From Petaurus breviceps papuanus (Eukaryota > Chordata > Mammalia > Diprotodontia > Petauridae): 64,000 nt of DNA. The stretch spans positions 14,075,611 through 14,139,610 of the forward strand of contig JAMXIF010000077.1 of the NCBI GenBank assembly GCA_028583685.1, in the 5' to 3' direction. The position numbers were made by a program, and so were the translations under genes. This document shows positions 11,480 to 22,529 of the stretch, piece by piece. The number at the start of each line of letters is the position of its first letter. Position 1 is the first letter of the stretch. Below the pieces are notes generated by a model. The model saw nothing but the letters and a program-made list of their open reading frames with translations, had not been told where the DNA came from and searched no databases.

Positions 11480-11847
11480 CTGTGCATCCTCTCATTTGAT
11501 TTTCACAACAACCTTAGGAGATAGATGCTATTATTATCCCCATTTTACAGAAGAAAAAACAGAAACTTAGAGAAGTGCCTAGGGTTACACAGTTTTGGGG
11601 TTTTTTGTTTTGTGGAGGGGGGAAAGCAGGGCAGTTGGGATTAAGTGACTTGTCCAAGGTCACACGGCCAGTAAGTGTTAAGTGTCTGAGGCCGAATTTG
11701 AACTCAGGTCCTCCTGACTTCGGGGCCGGTGCTCTATTCACTGTACCACCAAGCTGCCCTGGGTTATGCAGTTAATAAGCATCTGAACTAGTATTTGAAC
11801 TGAAGTCTTCCCAACTCAAACCCCAGCACTTTGTATACTTCATCACC
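11480..11847 (-). mobile_element. MIR-type SINE interrupted by a younger SINE
   Basis: Left half: ttttcacaacaaccttagga, gctattattatccccatttt and gtgcctagggttacacagtt. Right half resumes at 11761 with gggttatgcagttaataagc and agtatttgaactgaagtctt. The interruption at 11595-11760 is a separate SINE entry, and the repeated gggtta..cagtt on both sides is its target duplication. Confidence 0.75.
11595..11760 (-). mobile_element. tRNA-derived SINE nested in MIR, with target duplication
   Basis: Reverse-complement SINE with gacttgtccaaggtcacacg, tttgaactcaggtcctcctg and the head accaccaagctgccct. The flanking direct repeats gggttacacagtt (11582-11594) and gggttatgcagtt (11761-11773) match at 11 of 13 positions and mark the insertion site inside the older MIR. 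Confidence 0.85.
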
Positions 11848-11849
11848 TA

Positions 11850-12251
11850 CCGCGTTTCCCCGATAATAAGACACTGTCTTATTATTTTTTTGGACAGAAA
11901 ACCACCAGAGGGCTTATTTTCAGGGGAGGGCTTATTTTAATGAACATTGACAGCAATTTTAATAAAAAGGTAAATGTGAACAAAAAAATGTACCTTTATT
12001 CAATAAGCAAATCACTGGGGAAGAACAGGATGACGTGCTCACTGCTGCAGCTCTGATTGGATGCAGCTCGGAGCGCGGCGTGCATTTCACCCGGGGGGGT
12101 GGTGCATACAGAGGGTACCGTAATGTAGTGTGTAGAGCAGGGGATCACCTTCACTACAGTAGCAATCTCAATAGGGCTTATTTTAGAGGAATCTTACACA
12201 GTAAGGGGAGGGCTTAATTTCGGGATAAGTCTTATTATCAGGGAAACACGG
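11850..12251. mobile_element. Non-autonomous Tc1/mariner-type DNA transposon (MITE)
   Basis: The element is 402 bases and flanked by TA on both sides (11848-11849 and 12252-12253). Terminal inverted repeats begin CCGCGTTTCCCCGATAAT at the left and CCGTGTTTCCCTGATAAT as the reverse complement of the right end; over 23 bases they differ at two positions. Just inside the left end, aataagacactgtcttatt is a perfect 9+1+9 palindrome. No transposase frame is present, so it moved with enzyme from elsewhere. TA duplication with this TIR architecture fits Tc1/mariner or a pogo relative. The 60-codon frame at 12035-12217 is internal MITE sequence and not a gene. Confidence 0.8.
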
Positions 12252-12314
12252 TATTAAGCATGATATGAGAGTGCTGGGCTGAGTGCTAGGGATTAAAAAA
12301 CAAAATGGCCAAAA

Positions 12315-12450
12315 GCTAGAAATTCAAAGAGTTGAAAGGGATGTGGGAGACCATCTCTTCTCATGTTAGAGATGAGGAAACAGGCTTCTGGAGATCACAC
12401 AGGTTGTGTCAGAATTTGGACCCTGTCCCTCTGCTTCCAGAGCCTTTCTT
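12315..12450 (-). repeat. Old SINE remnant (MIR-like or THER2-like)
   Basis: Contains gttgaaagggatgtgggaga, ccatctcttctcatgttaga, gatgaggaaacaggcttctg and a box-like gatcacacagg. It has the same architecture as the copies at 6878, 31655 and 42665. Confidence 0.55.
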
Positions 12451-12514
12451 CTTTATCCCTAGCATCCTGTCCCTACCGACAGGGGGGTTACAGTTTAGTA
12501 GGGTGATAGCACAT

Positions 12515-12697
12515 GGAGGGTGACCATCTCCAGTCACCTGATCTATATATTGGCACTGGACCCAGGTGACTCCAGAGCACAAAGTGAGGTTGGCGACTTT
12601 GCACAGCCCTCCCTGCCTTAAATTCAATTTACTGCAAGTTATAGCATCACCTTTCTAATGTTATGGTCCTTTTTGAGAATGAAGGACAAACAACAAG
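12515..12697 (+). mobile_element. Mar1-like SINE with RTE-type tail
   Basis: Shows gagggtgaccatctccagtc, cccaggtgactccagagcac, ttactgcaagttatagcatc and the tail gaatgaaggacaaacaacaa. The tail matches the RTE-type 3' end at 10441-10465, which suggests mobilisation by an RTE LINE. The name Mar1 is from memory. Confidence 0.65.
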
Positions 12698-12699
12698 AA

Positions 12700-13060
12700 G
12701 CACAAATAAACAACTAAGTATGTACTCAGTTTTTTGAGAAAGGAGAGAGTGCTAATAGCTAAGGGGATCCAGAGAGTTCTGATTATGTAATAAATGGTAC
12801 TTGATTGAGCCTTGAAGGAAGTTAGGGATTCTAAGAGGTAAAGGTGAAGAGAAGTACATTGCAGGTGGAAGAGACAGAGGTAAGCTTTGGGATGCTCCAT
12901 ACGGAGAAGAGCAAAGAGGACAGTTCTGCTGGACCCTAGACTTTAGGAAGGACGATGATATGCGAGAAATCTGGAAAGATAGGCTGCGACTAGATTACAA
13001 AGGGTTTAAATGCCAAACAGAGTGAGATTGCAATTCACGTATGACTCCTCATCCTGTTTA
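12700..13060 (-). mobile_element. LINE L2, 3' portion (antisense)
   Basis: Reverse complement of the L2 3' region: tgattgagccttgaaggaag, aggtggaagagacagaggta and gattacaaagggtttaaatg correspond to the L2 3' end read backwards. The copy is strongly diverged. Confidence 0.6.
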
Positions 13061-13164
13061 ACCTTGTCATTGTTCCCCCAAGTATCTACCTTAGACAATA
13101 TTTAGGGAGTGGTGCGTTGCAGACCTTCCTTTGACACTTTCAGTATTTCATAGGTGGCCAAGGC

Positions 13165-13306
13165 TATCAATCAGGCAGTCAGCCTGCATTTATTAAGCAC
13201 CTGTAATATTCTAGGTAAACTGGGAGTATAAAAACAAAAAGGAAACAGGCCCAGCCTTTAAGGAGCTTGCCTTCTATGAGAAGAGACAGTGTGCTTAGAT
13301 ATGGAA

Positions 13307-13341
<35 letters not shown>

Positions 13342-13600
13342 TGTGTGTGTGTGTGTGTGTATTAGATAGACACAGTGAATGGAGGACAGTCTTGGCTTGG
13401 TGGATCAGGGAAAGACATATAGAAGGTGGCATTTAATTTGAGCTTTAAAGAAAACAAGGGACTCTGAGATTTGGAGGTGACAAGGTAATTCACTTCAGAT
13501 GTAGATGCCAGCATGAAGACATGGAGATAGGAGAGGCCATGGTCTGTGAGGAACAGAATGAAGCCCAGTCTGGCTGAACTCAGGCCTTCCATCTGTTCAT
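13165..13600 (-). mobile_element. LINE L2, 3' end (antisense), split by a microsatellite
   Basis: Starts with cctgcatttattaagcacct, the L2 terminus in reverse, then ttaaggagcttgccttctat. A (GT)n tract follows and then more antisense L2 (agctttaaagaaaacaaggg, catgaagacatggagatagg). Open frames here are non-coding L2 sequence. Confidence 0.65.
13307..13360. repeat. (GT)n microsatellite
   Basis: An almost pure GT tract of about 54 bases with one GTAT interruption, lying inside the antisense L2 copy. Confidence 0.95.
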
Positions 13601-13804
13601 CTATATTCTTGCTGAGTAACCAGAAAACTTTATTTTCTAGTCATATATGTCTTAAGTTGTACATTATATGAAGCAAATCTTGCATGATCAATCAGTTGAT
13701 CATTAGTCATTATCACATTAACATGAATTAGTTTTTCATTTCCCTAGCAGAAACACAGACTAAATTGTGAGGAGGTGGAAAGGTTCTTTAAAAGTACCAC
13801 CAAT

Positions 13805-13959
13805 GGGGTGGCTAGGTGGCTCAGTAAATAGAGCACCAGCCCTGGAGTCAGGAGGATCTGAGTTCAAATTTTGCCTCAGACACTTAACACTTCCTAGCCT
13901 TGTGACCTTGGGCAAGTCACTTAACCCCAATTGCCCTTCCCTTCCCCCTCCACAAAAAA
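13805..13959 (+). mobile_element. tRNA-derived marsupial SINE, full length
   Basis: Complete sense-strand copy: ggggtggctaggtggctcag head, gagcaccagccctggagtca, ctgagttcaaattttgcctc, gtgaccttgggcaagtcact, ttaaccccaattgcccttcc and a short A-rich tail. The tRNA-like box A and box B positions are recognisable (gtggctcagt.. and gagttcaaat..). Confidence 0.9.
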
Positions 13960-13974
13960 GGGGGGCATTTATTT

Positions 13975-14500
13975 AAGGCTGGAAGCACTTTTGAGGAGAG
14001 GAACCTCTGCCAGCAGAAGAGAGAGGCATATAGACGAAAGAGAGAGATAGCCCTGGCAGTAGTTAAACTGCAAAGAGGAGTGGACCTGGGGAGCCAACCC
14101 AGCAGCAACCTGTTCAGCAGAGATAGAACATCCAAGGGGGCTGCATAGAAACTCTCTGGAGAGAGAAAGGGGCAGTGAAATAATACAACACCACTATTTT
14201 GTTTATACCTACCCTTCTCGGGGACTCTTTGCATTTTTGTGGGAAACTGAACCCAGATTTATGTGGGGGAAAGTTTTAGCTATTATTCTGACTTTGTCCT
14301 CTTAATAACTGCCTTTGCTAAGAACTGTGTCCTACAATTGGCTATTAATGGGAGGCACACACCAGAGATGGATGGCCTGTGAGCCAGAGTGGTAGGGTTG
14401 AGTACCACTAGAATGTCCCTCTAGAATCTTTAGGTGGAACACACCAGAGGGGTTCTACATTTGTATGCTTTTAAAATGCAGTTTTAATATGCCACCAATC
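13975..14500. other. Unclassified stretch, possibly an old LTR-like repeat
   Basis: A purine-rich left part is followed by a T/G-rich right part. The look is LTR-like but no terminal repeats or coding parts can be shown. It is only a suspicion of an endogenous-retrovirus-type fossil. Confidence 0.2.
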
Positions 14501-15121
14501 TAGTTAAAGCTGGTTTGACCCATACAGTTGTGTCATATCAAAGGGAGGGAAAGTTGACAAATTGCAGAGAAATTCTAGGCCACTATAGACTTTTTTTGTG
14601 TTGCAAGAAACATTGCTTATTTGATGAATTAATATGGGGGAAAGGAGGATGAAAATCAAAGAAATATGCTATGGTTATCCACTTTCCATGTTATCCATCC
14701 TCTCTGCTTTAACTTGCCTCTGCCTAGGCCTTGGAATTTTCTTGGGGTTACTACTTCTCATCCACAGTATTCATTTCCTGGAAAGACATGCAAATTTCTC
14801 TTGATTTTTTTTTCTGATTGTACAAATTGGCTACTGAAGAAGGTACCAGCTAATTTGTTGCCCAGGCCCCTAATGATCTCTACCTTTCTCTTCCCTATAT
14901 TTTAAGAGTCGTAGCCATTTCAGGACCTCTTTTTGCATGATTGTTATATTTAGTGTTGGTACATACAGGAGTTTGAAGTTAAGATAGTCTTCATGATGCA
15001 TCTGAATTTAATAGCTTGTAATTTATCTCAGTTTTATAAAACGTATCCATTTCCAAGTTTCAGAACAAAAGAAACTAATGCAAATTAATGAGTGTAATTA
15101 ACTTACAGTCTTTTAAAATTG
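14501..15121. other. Non-coding, no feature recognised
   Basis: A 79-codon frame at 14666-14905 has hydrophobic composition from a T-rich tract and no splice signals. No gene is supported. Confidence 0.4.
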
Positions 15122-15562
15122 TAAAATTTATTTTTTAAATTTACAAGCATTATTTTCTCTCCTTTTCCCACTGGAAAAACAAATCCTTGTAATAAGTATT
15201 CATAGTCAAACAAAGCAAATTTCCATGTTGGTCATGCCTAAAAATGTATGTCTTTTTCTCCATCTTGAGTGTATAATCTTTCAAGAGATAGGTAGCATTT
15301 TTCATCTGATTGTTGTCCTGGAATCATGGTTGGTTACTTCACTGGTCAGAGTTCTTAAGTTTTTCAAAGTTGTTTGTCTTTACAATCTTGTTTCAAACTG
15401 TACATTTTGTTATTTCTTATGGCACAGTGATACTTCATTACATTCATATATCATAATTTGTTTAACTGTTTCTCAGTACATGGATACTCCCTCAGTTTCT
15501 AGTTCTTTGTCACTACAAAAGAAATTCTATAAATATTTTTGTACATAGGCGTTTTAAGGACT
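15122..15562 (-). mobile_element. L1 3' end (antisense)
   Basis: Read on + it shows the inverted marsupial L1 3' sequence: the T-rich start, ttatggcacagtgatacttc, attacattcatatatcataa, tttctagttctttgtcacta and attctataaatatttttgta. The counterpart sense copy is at 18832. The 107-codon frame here is LINE sequence. Confidence 0.7.
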
Positions 15563-16482
15563 ATATTTTAAGAACAAAAAAGCTAGTAATACTAAAAGGG
15601 GAAAAGAGAGAGAAGTAGTAGTGCCTTAAAAAAAGGGGAAGATTTTTCAGCCATAAAGTATGCAGTTGCTCAGATGCTGCCATCTTTTTCAGGTTACTTT
15701 ATTTACACTGAAAACTCTTTTATCTAACTTCAACTGCTCAGCATTTCAATATGGAGCACCGAGCAGTTTGTCTCTTTCCAGTGCTTAGCTATTAATCAGT
15801 TATGTTACCATCACTTAGGCTTGTGTGAATCTCAAATTCTAAGACTAACTGCAGTTTGGAGACAGTTCTCTTCATGTGGCTCTGATAGTTTACATAAGGA
15901 AAATGTTAAGCATTGAAACAAGGGCTTGCAATCGTATAGTAATGGCCTCCATTTCCATGGGCATCTGTTTAACAGCTGGGCTGTGGTGTTAAGAGGGAGT
16001 GATCTCTATCTAGTTAGGGTGATTTCCACTGTTTGAGGTCCTCACATTACTGTTTATAGGGAGATACAGGACTCCCAGTTGTGTCCTCGGACGCTCTTGC
16101 CCTTGCTTTTATTTAGTGCTCTTTGTCATCTTAGAGAAAGTTAGACCAAGGTTTCCTGTTTTTTTGCAGATGGTTATGTGCTCTCATAAACTCCCACTCA
16201 TAGTGTCTGAGCCACCCTAAGCCAAAAACTGCAAGATATAGAAAGAGAAGTTTATAAAATATGAAATTCCATCATACCCACATTGTTGTGCTTCCAACTT
16301 CTTTCATGTCTACAGTACCTTAACAGATGGTATCTGTTTTTAATTTGAATAGCATATCCATTTGGACCTCACCTGATGCCATGACAAACCTCTAGACTCT
16401 ATTGTTTCCCTTTAGAAATTCTTAAGCTCTATGTAAAACTTACTTTTATATATGAACCATGAAACGTTCTCATTTTTAAGCA
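15563..16482. other. Non-coding, low-repeat stretch
   Basis: Nothing nameable. The part at 15650-16100 is free of obvious repeats. No open segment with splice sites was found. Confidence 0.4.
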
Positions 16483-17510
16483 ATTTTTGAGTGTTTACTA
16501 TATGCAAGGCATATTACTCGGGGTGGGCTATGGGTCAGATACAAACAAATAAATTAAAAAGTGCTTGCCCACCAAGAGTTTTCAGTCTAGTTAGAGATAG
16601 AAGGTGTACACACAAAAATACACTGTCAGCATGTCAACATAGGATGATTGTCATCAGGGGTTCTGTGAGGTGGAGGTGTGAGGATAGAGAGAATTATTGT
16701 CATAGAGGATAGATAGTACAAAGGAAGAGAGGGTAATGTGGTTAGACCTCCACATTAGAAGAGCCTTTTTGGCAACTATGTAATGGATGGATTGAATAGG
16801 GGAGAGATTTGAGACAGGAAGACCAATAAGGAGACTGTTGCAATTGTCCAAACATCATAAAGAACACTCCTGAACTAGGATTGTATGGTTGGAGAGAAAT
16901 TAACATATATGAGAAAAGCTGTAAAGGTAGAAATGACAAAACTTGGCAGTGGATTGGATAAGTGGGGTAAGGGCAAGTGTAGAGTCAAGGGTGCCAACTA
17001 GATTGCACTTCTGGGTGATTGAAAGTATGGTGGTACACTTGAGAGTAATAGGGAAATTTGAAGGAAGAATGGTTTGGGAGAGAAAGATAAAATTAGTTAT
17101 TTTTTGGGCATGTTGGGTTTGAGATGCCTACGGGTCATCCAGTTTGAAACATGTAGGCATTTGGTTATAGGATAGAGACGGAAGGTCAGGGGAGAGACCA
17201 GGACAGGTTATATCAATATGAGAATCATCTGTATAGAGGTGATTATTGAACTCATGGGAGTTGATGAAGTCACCAAGTAAAAGAGTATAGCGAGTAAAAT
17301 AAGAGCGTCCAGGAGAGAGCCTTGGAGTAACATTCACATTTAGTGGGCATGCCATGGATGAAAACTGATCCAGCAAAGGAGACAGAGAAGAAGCAATCAT
17401 AAAAATAAGAGTAACTAGAGAGAACATTGTGAAAAACAATCCCAGAAAGGAGACACTATCCCAGAGAAAGGTGATTAACAGAGAAGTCAAGAAGGATGAA
17501 TAAAGACCCT
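16483..17510 (-). mobile_element. LINE L2, long antisense copy of the 3' kilobase
   Basis: Starts at the L2 terminus in reverse (gagtgtttactatatgcaag), then runs through gaccaataaggagactgttg, caattgtccaaacatcataa, gagtcaagggtgccaactag, gggtttgagatgcctacggg and caccaagtaaaagagtatag, which parallel the reverse of L2 ORF2 and 3' UTR order. It is the longest antisense L2 in the window. The 120-codon frame on the - strand (17128-17490) is therefore decayed L2 ORF2, not a host gene. Confidence 0.75.
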
Positions 17511-17829
17511 TAGATTAGACAAGAGATTGTTAGTAGGACTTCATGCCAAAGTGACCACCTGAACTAGGCCACCCAACTCTCACAAATCAGTAAAACCTTA
17601 AAAGTTTGCATCAGATCAAATAATCAAGAAATCCAGTGGCAAACTACAGTTATAGTTCTTATACCTCAAAAATGCACAAAAAAGTCAGGCTAAAGCCAAA
17701 GCAGAGATGAGCTCCAGTACAACCAGAGTATAGCCTGCATGGCTTTATGTCCAAAGACAGCAAGAGCAGAAGGCTCTTCTAAGAAAAGGCTACAGTGATC
17801 AGATGCTCCCAGTTGGTTAGTGTAGCATT
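17511..17829. other. Non-coding, no feature recognised
   Basis: Unassigned sequence following the antisense L2. A/T-rich, no exon signals. Confidence 0.35.
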
Positions 17830-18350
17830 GTAAAAGTTCAAGAGACATGGTTTCTGGGTAATTTAATAATTTTATTAATAAGGCTAGCATGTTTATTAGT
17901 AAAAAGAGGTGAGTGGCACTCTCATGCCAAAGACCCCTTCATGGTGGTGGGCTCACAGTTTACATGCCCTTAGAAGAGCAGCTGTTTCTGAGGGTGGCAA
18001 TCAACTTTGATAGGTTAATAATTAATGAGATAATGAATATTTCACTGAGGGACTGGACTATATTACAATGAGGAGAGTCTTGAGGGCATGTGACTTGGAT
18101 CACCCATGCCTTGATCTAGGAGCCTTGCCAATTTCCATATTTCTGATTGACAAAAGGAAGAATCCACATTTCCCCAGACCTGTCTGAGTAAACATAATGA
18201 GCAGGAATCCACAGTCTTTCCCAAGATTTCCTACACTGGTTGATTTCTGGATGAGGAAATAGAAAAGGGGAAAATCCTTGGTCATAATTAGTTAGTAATC
18301 TAAGAGAGAAACAATCATTTCTCTCATTTGAAATCCCTAGAATGGGGACC
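17830..18350. other. Unclassified repeat-like stretch, possibly an LTR fossil
   Basis: Contains ttttattaataaggctagca and gtgagtggcactctcatgcc followed by several hundred bases of non-coding sequence. The layout recalls LTR sequence of an old endogenous retrovirus, but no second LTR or coding part is recognisable. Low certainty. Confidence 0.2.
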
Positions 18351-18831
18351 TTGGAAACTCAGAAGAAAAAAAATGGATTTTCCATGGGAATAACTATATC
18401 TAGGAGAAATTAAATAGATTTTTAAAATTAAATAAAAGCTCTTGTGGAAGTAGCTCAGTAGCTTAGAAGAAAAAATGTTGAACCTTACACAAGAAATAGA
18501 AAAGACCAAACAGAAATCAAGAGCTTCATGAGACAGCAAGAAATATTACAAGATGAATAAAAAACAACTTACCTGAAAAACAAGTCAAGGAAAGATAATT
18601 CAGCAGTCATTGAACTCTCTGGATTTTTTTTTTGTTTATTTTTTTGCACCTCTTTCTAAAAGAGGAATTCTCTCCTTCTCTTCGTTATCCATCTTCTCTT
18701 TCTGTTTATTCTAGACCCTCATTCTCTGAATCATGATTCCTATAATTATCTGTTCTCTTGTCTTTTCTCTGTATTCTTAGCTTCTACAATATCCATTCTT
18801 TGCTCTCCCTTTTAGGTGCTTTCTGACCTAT
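18351..18831. other. Non-coding, no feature recognised
   Basis: A/T-rich with a T-rich tract around 18630. No feature supported. Confidence 0.35.
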
Positions 18832-19380
18832 TTGTACAAAAATATTTATAGCAGCTCTTTTTGTAGTGGCAAAGAATTGGAAACTGAAGAGATGTCCATC
18901 ATTTGGGGAGTGGCTAAACAAGTTGTGGTATATTATTGTTGTGGAATACTGTTGTGCCATAAGAAATGATGAGCAGGATGATTACATGACCTGATGCAAA
19001 GTGGAGTGAGCAGAACCAGAAGGACAAGGGACTTAATTGATCTGATGCAGAGTGAAGCAAGTAGAATAATAATAATAATAATACAAAGCAGCTTCAAAGC
19101 AATCAAGTGAAAGTTCCAAAATTACAAAGAAAAAGCATGATCCCAAAGAAGATATTGTAGAAGATACTCTTACCCTACTCCTTTGCAATGGTGGAAGGTA
19201 CATGGATATGGAACATTGCATACATGTTCAGGCTTTTTCAATATATTAATAGGATTTGCTGAATATTTTTCTCTTTAAAAAACATTATTCAATGTAAAGG
19301 ATGACTATGGGAAGGGACAGAGGGGGAAATTTAGACAATGCAAAAAAACAAACTATGTTAATGAAAATGTATTTGAAAAA
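18832..19380 (+). mobile_element. L1 3' end (sense)
   Basis: Carries the diagnostic marsupial L1 order: aaaatatttatagcagctct, gtggcaaagaattggaaact, ggggagtggctaaacaagtt, aagaaatgatgagcaggatg and gagtgagcagaaccagaagg. The order resembles the ORF2 3' end plus 3' UTR of L1. A short (AAT)n run at 19064-19083 lies inside. Confidence 0.8.
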
Positions 19381-19384
19381 CCAA

Positions 19385-19530
19385 TTAGAGCTACCTGGGT
19401 ATGAAATGAGCTGTTTTAGAGGTGGTGGATACTCTTATCAAAAATATTATAGATAGGATTACTCTTCAGTAATGATGGCTAGATGACTTTTAAGGCTCTT
19501 TCCAACTTGTAGATTCTGTGATTAGGGGAC
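19385..19530 (+). mobile_element. L3/CR1-type LINE 3' end
   Basis: Shows atgaaatgagctgttttaga, then taatgatggctagatgactt, ttaaggctctttccaacttg and tagattctgtgatt. This is the CR1-clade terminus, comparable to 53500-53730. Confidence 0.7.
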
Positions 19531-22074
19531 CCTCCCCCCCCCAAGTATTTTGAACCTAGATATCAAATTATTGTAGATCTGTTTGCTAAGCTAGAAACTC
19601 TCTAAGGGACTAACTAAAGGCCATCTGTGCCGAGGGCTCTTTGAATGTTACTCTATATGGAGAAGGGGCCAAATTGCATTTGATAGTCACTCCAAACAGA
19701 ATTCTAGCAGACAGAGTTCTTCTGCCAGTGTAGACTAGTTTGTAATTTGGCTATTTTGCTAACCCAAGATTTCAAATGCCAAGAGGCGTTTTACCCGCTC
19801 ATGCAGATGAGTCAAGTTATTCCAGCTGGCGATTAAAGTTTAAGGGGCACAGAAATTTTTTTATTACATTTTTTTTCTGTGTATGGTTTTAGTTGTCACA
19901 AGCAGTGTTTCTCAGAGTGTACTCTAGGGACACATTATAGGTTTCCTTAGTTTCTATGAGTGACCCAAGACAAAAAAATGCTTTAGAGCAAAGAAACTGT
20001 AGTGAAGCAAGGGTGAATTTAAAGAAATAGAAACTCTTGAAAAATGGAGAAGCTTGGGAATATGAAATGAGAGGGATCCCTCAGATTCATTCATACACAA
20101 CTGGAAGAATTGTTTTGTGCCCACTGTTCAAGCTTGCTAGCTGTAGTGATGACTTCTCCACCCCGTTCCTGTATTTCTATAGTTCTAACCATGGCATTTA
20201 TATGTCTCATACTTCATTTTTGTTAAAGTGTACCACTTGTGTGGATTTGCACCTTCCCTACAGAGACTTTGCTCAGGAATTTATAAATTCATGGATTACC
20301 ACAATCTCAGGAGATGTCCTTGCCCTTACTCCAATTTTACTTGTACAACGCCTCAAGGTGTGTAGTATTACTTCTTCTATGCACATATCCAAAAACTAAA
20401 AACGTTTTGCTTTTAAAATCTGTATTTAAATTTTCCCTTCTAGTATTTTCAAATTTTTCTTTTTCCAGTGAACTAGATGAGTTTCCTGTGGCCCATGACT
20501 TTGGTTGTATTATGTGCTGTGCAGCTTAATCTTCAGGAAACCCACTTCCTACCAGTAGTCAGGAGCATAGTGACTTCTCTGAAGTAAAACATCTTGTAAA
20601 CATTATGTGTGACAGACTCTCACGTGGTTAAACTCGATGCATTTTGTGTTTGATCTTTATACTTAAGATATTTCTTGTGATGGACACTCAAAGAAATGAT
20701 GATTTATAACAAGTTTTGGGTTTTAATTATCTTATCTCAAATTCACACACTTCTGAGTCTTTGAATAAATTCTTTTTGCAGTCAACAGTGTTCCGAATTT
20801 TGATTGCCTAGTGTGTGGAGGGGGCATAAATCAAAAAGAAATATCTTTTCAACATAGGGAAGGTCCTGCTATATTTATTTTTGTCCACAGTACACTTGAT
20901 TTGTTTTGATCAAAAGACAACAAAATCTTAAGTCAAATATAGCTTAGACTCTTTTTTGACACACTGCTGTAAACTTGGGCAAGTTTTCTGAGCTTCATTT
21001 TAGAGAAGAAGAATATCTGTAGTATCTTACTGTAGGGGTTCAGAGCTCAAATGAAATTGCATTTAAACACTTTGTAAACATTAAAGTGCCATGTAAGTAT
21101 CAGCTATTAGGATTCTTCTTTGTATAAATCACACATGCACACTGTTAAAATATGCCGGCTTACATAGCAATTTCTCTTGGTAGGTAAATGGCGGAAGCCT
21201 CTGGTTGTTGGGTCTAATTTAATAAAAAATTGTAGAGCTTGCTAAGGATCCCAGAGCTTTAACACAGACATTAAACTTGCATATAGTGTTTTTAAGCTGT
21301 TCTTTTTCTGGTGACCTTGCCAGGGCTATCGGGTTTGAGGTGAGTGCCAAAATTGTCATTCTGTCAAAGTGTAAACTTTGGCTCAGTTTATGGCCATCTG
21401 TTGTGCAGTAATAATTTTGATTTATTCTTCCCTTGGTTGACACATACTAATGGAGCAGATGCAAGCCTGTAAGTTTTCTTTTATTGGTTTATAGTTTTAC
21501 TGCATACATTAATGACACAAATAGTGCATTCATATTAGTATTTCTATTAACTATGTCCAAATCACAGATGAGTAATGTATTTTGCTTATGTTTTTAATAT
21601 GGTGGGAAGCTCTAGACCAGAAAATTTTAATAGCTTTTTTTTAATAGTCACAATTTACTTAATTTTACTGCCTCCACAAACTTTATTTTCAGGATATGTC
21701 AGATTTTTGTATGATTTCAAATTTCTGATGGCAGTTACTTCAGTGAATGGACAGAATTGGACTCAATTCAATGATTTCTCTAACTACTGGAAAATCAGCA
21801 GAGAGTTTAGTGGTTGCAGATGAATAATTTTTTAAAACTAAGGGAGTTGCTTAGTATTAATGCTGTAACTCTCCTCCCCACCACTGTAAAAAAGGAAATG
21901 TCCCTTATTTTAGTCTTTGACCTGAAAGGCTTTATGTGAGATGGCATATCATTAAAGAACAAAAACTTTCTAGGACAGAAACCCAGATTTTAAAACTTTG
22001 AAACAATTAGTCATTTCTCAGAGGAGACTCTAGAACTATTCTCTAAAACAAGGAGTGATGGTATTTAATAGTGT
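19531..22074. other. Mostly unique non-coding stretch
   Basis: A possible hAT terminus, cagtgtttctcagagtgt, begins at 19903 but no partner end is found. A run like attctttttgcag before 20782 imitates a splice acceptor, yet the following sequence closes in frame quickly. The 120-codon frame at 20037-20399 has no splice context and no recognisable domain. The part at 21170-21440 is repeat-free and may be conserved noncoding DNA. Confidence 0.4.
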
Positions 22075-22260
22075 AGCAGAAAGAATGCAGGTTTAAAGTC
22101 AGAGGATCTTGGCTCTGTTGCTACCTGTGTGACTGAGCAGATTGCTTCACCTCTCATCTGTAAAACAAAGGGGTTGGACTAGATGGCCTTAAAATCCCTT
22201 CTAGGTCTGAATCTGTGCTCCTCTGATGCTATGAAAACAGATGTTTGGATGAACTGTTTT
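22075..22260 (+). mobile_element. MIR3-like SINE with L3 tail
   Basis: A MIR-like body (tagcagaaagaatgcaggtt, ctgttgctacctgtgtgact, cacctctcatctgtaaaac) runs into an L3-type tail, ggactagatggccttaaaat and cccttctaggtctgaatctg. This pairing is the known MIR3/L3 arrangement. Confidence 0.65.
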
Positions 22261-22529
22261 AGAGCTCCAAGACATGCCGCAAAGAAGTCTTTCTCTCTAC
22301 GCTGTAGAGTTCCCAGGTCCTTTGGCAGTCACTCAGATAAGTCAATACTGTCTTCAGTTGCCCATAGTTTTGGTTTGCCACTTCTGTTATGTGCACAACA
22401 AGCATCATTTTGTATTATGGTTACTTGTGTATATGTAGTGTTCTTGCAAGTTCATGGGGACAGGTGCTCCTGACACAGTGAGCTGCTTAGTAGAAGCTTA
22501 GTATTGAAGTTGGGCAGCCTATTGCAGAC

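Noticed and set aside
13307-13360. Regularly spaced short repeats, considered as an array
   Set aside because: It is a plain GT microsatellite. No CRISPR-type direct repeats with unique spacers exist in the window, and none are expected in a vertebrate.
13805-13959. tRNA gene suggested by box A/box B-like motifs
   Set aside because: The motifs belong to the tRNA-derived head of a SINE; no full cloverleaf can be drawn.
13975-14500. Full endogenous retrovirus suspected from LTR-like composition
   Set aside because: No coding parts, second LTR or target duplication could be recognised, so only a low-confidence unclassified entry was kept.
17128-17490. 120-codon hydrophobic frame on the - strand
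   Set aside because: The sequence follows antisense L2 order along its whole length, so this is decayed LINE sequence.
20037-20399. 120-codon frame on the + strand
   Set aside because: No splice acceptor or donor flanks it and the peptide looks like translated random A/T-rich DNA.
20757-20800. Splice-acceptor-like attctttttgcag
   Set aside because: No frame following it stays open to a plausible donor.
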